NCBI GenBank assembly: GCA_030698645.1
Contig: JAUYMV010000351.1
Coordinates: 1 to 9,351, forward strand
Length of the DNA stretch: 9,351 nt
Source of the DNA: Mesorhizobium sp.
GTDB taxonomy: Bacteria; Pseudomonadota; Alphaproteobacteria; Rhizobiales; Rhizobiaceae
Direction: 5' to 3'
In this document: positions 6,901 through 9,351 of the stretch, in pieces
Layout of the letters: every line of letters begins with the position of its first letter
Position numbering within the stretch: position 1 is the first letter of the stretch
Position numbers and translations under genes: made by a program
The notes under the pieces: generated by a model
What the model was told of the DNA's origin: nothing
Database searches by the model: none
Seen by the model: the letters and a program-made list of their open reading frames with translations, nothing else

Positions 6901-9351
6901 GCAGCGCCACCTGCGCCGTGCCGTTGGCGAAATCGCGCACGAAGGCGGCGACATGCCCGCGCAAGGTGGTCTGCGTGCTCTTCGGCACGATGGAGCGCAC
7001 GAGGTCGAGCGTCGGCGCGACGAACAGCGTGACAACCAGCACCATCAGCCATTGCGTCGCCGGAACGAACGGCATCAGCGTCCAGGCCGCGATTGCCGCG
7101 GCGACCCAGAAGATCGGCGTCATCGTGCGGCGGAGATTGTCGAGCATCTTCCACCGCGAAATGCCCGGCACGCCGGAGCGCGGATCGAAGATGTAGGGCA
7201 GAAGCTGCCAGTCGCCGCGCGCCCAGCGATGGTGGCGCGAGGCGTCGACCGCGTAGTGCGCCGGATAGTCCTCGACCAGTTCGATGTCGGTGACCAGTGC
7301 GGCGCGGGCGAACGCGCCCTCCAGCAGATCATGGCTGAGCACGGCGTTCTCGGGGATTCGCCCGGCGAGCGCCGCTTCCATCGCATCGACGTGATAGATG
7401 CCCTTGCCGGTGAACGTGCCCTCGTCGAAGACGTCCTGGTAGAGGTCGGAGACCGCGAAGACGTAGGGGTCGAGGCCGCGATTGGACGAAAAGACGCGCT
7501 GGAAGAACGACGCCTCGTCGCCGGTCGTCAGCGACGGCGTGACGCGCGGCTGCAGCACGCCGTAGCCGGCGACGACCGTCTTGCCGTCCGGCCCGAGCAC
7601 CGGGCGGTTGAGCGGATGGCTGAGCTTGCCCGACAGCTTGACGGCGGCGTCGCGCGTCAGCCGCGTGTCGGCGTCGAGCGTCAGCACATGGACGACACCC
7701 GACGGCAGCGCGTCGTCGACCGGCAGGAAGGTCGTATCGGGATCGCCGCGCAGCAGCAGGTCGAGCTCGTTCAGCTTGCCGCGCTTGCGCTCCCAGCCCA
7801 TCCAGACGCCTTCGGCCTCGTTGTAGAGACGCCGGCGGTGCAGCAGATGGAAGCGCTTGGCGCGGCCCGGCGGATGGCGCGTATTGAGCGCGGCGATCTC
7901 CGCCTTGGCGAAATTCAGGAGTTCGAGGTCGACCTCGGTGCGCTCGTCCTGGCTATCCGGCCAGTCGGAGAGCAGCGCGTAATAGAGCTCGCCGCCCAGA
8001 TTGGCGAGGTAGTGCACCTCGAGGCGGCGCACCATCTCCTCGATCTCGCCGCGCGAGCCGATCAGCGTCGGCACCACCACCAGGGTGCAGGCCTCGGCGG
8101 GCACCCCCTCCTTGTATTCGTAGCCGACCAGCCGGACCGGCGCGATGAAGAGCAGCATCAGCGTGTTGAAAAGACCGACCGCTCCGTCGACCGCGGGAAA
8201 CGAGAACAGCACGAGCAGCACGACGATTGCCGCGGGCGACAGATCCGCGCCGCGCAGCGCGACCATCGCCAGGAGCAGGAAAAGAACCGTCAGCGCCGCC
8301 ACCGGCACGGCGATGCCGAACCAGCCGGTCTTGCGGTAGCCGCGCAGCAGGCGCTGGCCGACCGTAGGCTTGTAGCCGATCGCCTCTTCCAGCTCGACGC
8401 TGCGCGCGCCGATCAGGAAGAAGCCGAGATCGGTTCTGGAATCATGCGGTCGGGGCGCTTCGCCTTCGGCCGCGGGACGCATTTCCCCCGCGACTTTCGA
8501 CAGGCCGACCGCGCGCTCCGTCACCTCGTATTCGGACAATCCGGACCGGCGCGCCAGCAGTTCGATCGTCGCGCGATACTGGTCGCGCGACGGGAAATCG
8601 AGGGCGGCGAAGTCCGAGGACGCGCGCAGCAGCGCATCGACCTGGCTGACCGATTCGAACCACTCCGTCCAGTCGATGTCGTTGATCAGCCGCAGGCCGC
8701 GGATGATGTTGCCCATCGTGACATTGCCGCTGGCCAGCGTCTGGTGCTCGGTCAGCGTGATTTCCTCGGCATCGCTGCCGTGCTTTTCGAGCTCGCGCTC
8801 GAGCCACATCAGCGCCGTGCCGGCGCTCTGCGACCCATCGCGCAGCCGGTAGAGCAATTGCGTGGCGAAGGAGGCGTCGCGCGCATGCATTGCATAGGCG
8901 GCAAGCAAAGCCTCCTGATTGCCATGGGCATCGCCGGCCCGCAGCCGGTCGGCGGTTTCGTTGGCGATGCGGCGCATCTCGCGCGCGCGGTCGACGCGCA
9001 GCGAGATCCGGCGCAGATTCTCCGCGAGCACGAAGCGCATGAACGATGGCAGCGCCCACAATTCGCCGATGCGTAGCGGCTCGACCGACTGGTAGCCTTC
9101 GACGATCGAGGTCAGCATGTGCGGCATCACGGTCGAATCGGTATGCGCCACATAGGCCCAGGCGATCAGCAGCGCGCGCGGCACCGAGGCGCCGCCGGGC
9201 AAGTCGACCTTCGGAAGTTCGCGATAGAAGCGCGGCGGCAGGTCGCGCTTGACCTGCAGGATGCTCTCGTCGACCAGATACTGGTTGTCGAGCAGCCATT
9301 GCGCGGCGGGCGTGACGGCATCCCCGTTGCCCTGCGCGTCGCTGGTCGCGC
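962..9351 (-). CDS. ndvB: Cyclic beta-1,2-glucan synthase (NdvB/ChvB/Cgs), 5' end beyond the window
   Basis: Inner-membrane enzyme that makes cyclic beta-1,2-glucan from UDP-glucose. All 2,795 visible codons are open, ending in TGA at 962-964; family members run to about 2,800-2,870 residues, so only a short N-terminus is missing. Numbering from the first whole codon (base 9349): conserved N-terminal segment with QWLLDNQYLVDES at 17-29; membrane segments near 342-366 and 371-405; GT84 glycosyltransferase about 420-740 with DAD (559-561), HDLLEG (673-678) and RHHRW plus GDWQ (705-715), matching the DxD and Q/RxxRW logic of processive transferases; further membrane segments near 745-784, 814-829 and 872-912; cyclization (GH189/glycoamylase-like) domain about 935-1440 with FAHHQGMSIVAVGN (1413-1426); two beta-supersandwich modules (about 1489-1745 and 1983-2254); GH94 phosphorylase-like domain about 2274-2710 with FRDQLQD, DWND (2464-2467), GGQYTHA and GRGGWTWYTGSAGWLYR. 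Family knowledge: GT84 elongates, the middle domain cyclizes, GH94 controls ring size. A TTG at 9202 is internal, not the start. No frameshift or lost motif is seen. Confidence 0.97.
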   Translation of the reverse strand, partial: ATSDAQGNGDAVTPAAQWLLDNQYLVDESILQVKRDLPPRFYRELPKVDLPGGASVPRALLIAWAYVAHTDSTVMPHMLTSIVEGYQSVEPLRIGELWALPSFMRFVLAENLRRISLRVDRAREMRRIANETADRLRAGDAHGNQEALLAAYAMHARDASFATQLLYRLRDGSQSAGTALMWLERELEKHGSDAEEITLTEHQTLASGNVTMGNIIRGLRLINDIDWTEWFESVSQVDALLRASSDFAALDFPSRDQYRATIELLARRSGLSEYEVTERAVGLSKVAGEMRPAAEGEAPRPHDSRTDLGFFLIGARSVELEEAIGYKPTVGQRLLRGYRKTGWFGIAVPVAALTVLFLLLAMVALRGADLSPAAIVVLLVLFSFPAVDGAVGLFNTLMLLFIAPVRLVGYEYKEGVPAEACTLVVVPTLIGSRGEIEEMVRRLEVHYLANLGGELYYALLSDWPDSQDERTEVDLELLNFAKAEIAALNTRHPPGRAKRFHLLHRRRLYNEAEGVWMGWERKRGKLNELDLLLRGDPDTTFLPVDDALPSGVVHVLTLDADTRLTRDAAVKLSGKLSHPLNRPVLGPDGKTVVAGYGVLQPRVTPSLTTGDEASFFQRVFSSNRGLDPYVFAVSDLYQDVFDEGTFTGKGIYHVDAMEAALAGRIPENAVLSHDLLEGAFARAALVTDIELVEDYPAHYAVDASRHHRWARGDWQLLPYIFDPRSGVPGISRWKMLDNLRRTMTPIFWVAAAIAAWTLMPFVPATQWLMVLVVTLFVAPTLDLVRSIVPKSTQTTLRGHVAAFVRDFANGTAQVALRVMLLGHIAWMMGDAILRTLHRLFISRRHMLEWRTASQVQRNQSDDVASYYRFMWGSLVVAALAVGMPTASGSTGVFLGLLFAAMWATAPAFAWIVSRSAETSDKLEVTPSDREALRRTARRTWRYFEDFVTAEHNMLPPDNFQETPAPVVAHRTSPTNIGMYLLSVISARDFGWIGMSDAIDRVSATLATVGRLETYRGHLLNWYDTQTLKPLYPRYLSSVDSGNLAGHLIAISSAFEEWAEAPAAFMHGDFDGILDSVGVLEESLAELPDDRRQLRPLRQRLGERIAGMRRAVESIKGQPETAPIRTLNLAVHSAEIAKFARALDQETQSAASEVLAGWATRLQACCEAHIADAHFDGANLDHLRFRLRETARLARTIAFQMDFSFLMRADRKLLSIGYRIDDHQLDESCYDLLASEARLASLFAIAKGDIPTEHWFRLGRPIVEIGYRGALMSWSGSMFEYLMPPLVMKEPEGGILNQTSKLIIRRQIAYGRSKQIPWGISEAAYNARDVEMTYQYTNFGVPGLGLKRGLAQNTVIAPYATILASQFVPAAAVANLKRLADIGALGAYGFYDAVDYTPARVPVGRDCAVVRNYFAHHQGMSIVAVGNVVHEGRMRDRFHRDPVIEAAELLLQEKAPRDIPVATVRSEPPERDKVVVVVTGPDMRRTVAPAHAPRAVNVLSNGHYSIMVTATGGGYSRFDDLSVTRWQPDPVEDRLGTYLFLRDSETGEWWSATTAPKQALGERAEALFTDDKATFLKTVGNLRTEVECVVASEANGECRRITIYNDGRAERHIEVTSFAELVLAPEASDSAHPAFSKMFVKTEIDAARGAIFAERRKRAPGDRGSAVVHFMTAGTKHAGEIEAETDRRAFIGRGRSLADPAAMQPHARLAGHDGFVLDPIVSLRRRVRIPANKKVSLTFWTIAGTARPELEDAMARLDHPESFARQGMHAWTRSQVQTRHVGLTLAEAASVQKLASFLLYPDAALRGAPEAIAAGLGAQSALWPMAISGDFPIFALRISDIVDLEIVAKGLRMQEYLRARGLVVDFVVVNEQASSYVQDLQAAIDALCENSRLRGGESGPRQHIFAVRRDLMDERSYRTLLSSARVLLHSRNGKIEDQIERAVAQDMSANAGADVRLSSRDLPPLPASALANFTPRRPASGDGLDFWNGFGGFADGGKSYVVRFGAANATPQPWVNIIANPAFGFHVSAEGAAFTWSRNSRDFQLTPWTNDPVVNRPGEALYIRDLDSGAIFSPFACIPGSGTTRHEARHGQGFSSFSARHEALTADATMLVDPVDPVRITRLRLKNHGHNPVRLRVYAYAEWVLGNSRAKTVPVIVPTFDAETGTLLARNPYSLEFGERVAFLASDRPAQSVTADRQEFLGVSGSVAMPGAVARGAALSGTVEAGRDICATMARDVVIASGEEADLFFLMGDATSAEDAGALVLRHRERDFEQRLAENDAAWRGFLDTLQVETPDKSLDAMVNHWLPYQALACRIRARAGFYQASGAFGFRDQLQDTMALLLHDPKLARAQIVNAASRQFAEGDVQHWWLPRSGAGVRTMISDDVVWLAYSVAHFVKVTGDRSILDEQLPFILGDVLKPGEHDAFFTPEISKEKKPVYEHCARALDLAVERSAASGLPLILGGDWNDGMNRVGEAGRGESVWLGWFLLKTIHDVAPLAAERGDAARTARWLAHAERLKGALESTGWDGDWYRRGSFDDGTPLGSASVDECRIDSIAQSWSVLSGQGDKEKSRQAMASADAMLVDADLQIVRLFTPPFEHTDKDPGYIKAYPPGVRENGGQYTHAAAWFVIALAELGLADEAHRCFRMLNPINHALDREAAERYRVEPYVVAADIYSEGPLAGRGGWTWYTGSAGWLYRAAVEGILGISKEGNRLRIRPVLPSDWGGYAANMVLGETKLRIEVVVDDEIRSPSMEIDGAAVEDDRVPLDRKGAVHVLLRVPRIARADADGKQPASA

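Noticed and set aside
866..9076. Plus-strand open frame of 2,736 codons, longer than almost any ordinary bacterial gene
   Set aside because: It is codon-aligned antisense to ndvB, whose protein has clear catalytic motifs throughout. Its translation is R/A/D/G/V-rich without domains, and its openness follows from the lack of TTA, CTA and TCA codons in ndvB.

Overview
The window is 9,351 bases of GC-rich DNA (roughly two thirds G+C by eye). It reads entirely on the minus strand as two same-direction protein genes, each cut by a window edge. A cyclic beta-1,2-glucan synthase with the full GT84 / cyclization / GH94 layout, plus a trimethylamine methyltransferase-family protein and very strong avoidance of A/T-rich codons, points to an alphaproteobacterium of the Hyphomicrobiales (the Rhizobium/Brucella/Mesorhizobium kind). 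The exact genus cannot be read from this stretch.

Layout, in the direction of transcription (right to left): bases 9351 to 962 hold almost all of the giant ndvB/chvB/cgs gene (2,795 visible codons; only the first few dozen residues appear to lie beyond the right edge). A 155-base gap follows (961 to 807), then the first 268 codons of an mttB-like methyltransferase gene (806 to 1), whose second half lies beyond the left edge. I see no RNA gene, mobile element, CRISPR array or convincing rho-independent terminator.

NdvB builds, cyclizes and trims the cyclic beta-1,2-glucan that accumulates in the periplasm and matters for osmoadaptation and host interaction. The second gene belongs to a family that demethylates quaternary amines such as trimethylamine or glycine betaine onto a corrinoid protein. 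A shared osmoadaptation theme (periplasmic glucan, betaine-type compounds) is possible, but it is inference from adjacency only. The glucan exporter gene ndvA is not downstream of ndvB in this window.

The least ordinary sequence is the short gap and 5' end of the methyltransferase gene. It has a perfect 14-base palindrome, a weak sigma-70-like promoter 17-spacer match, and a 7-bp inverted repeat that would pair the methyltransferase ATG start codon with a segment just upstream, with the ribosome binding site in the loop. The ndvB gene itself is a textbook member of its family. An apparent 8.2-kb open frame on the opposite strand is a codon-usage shadow.
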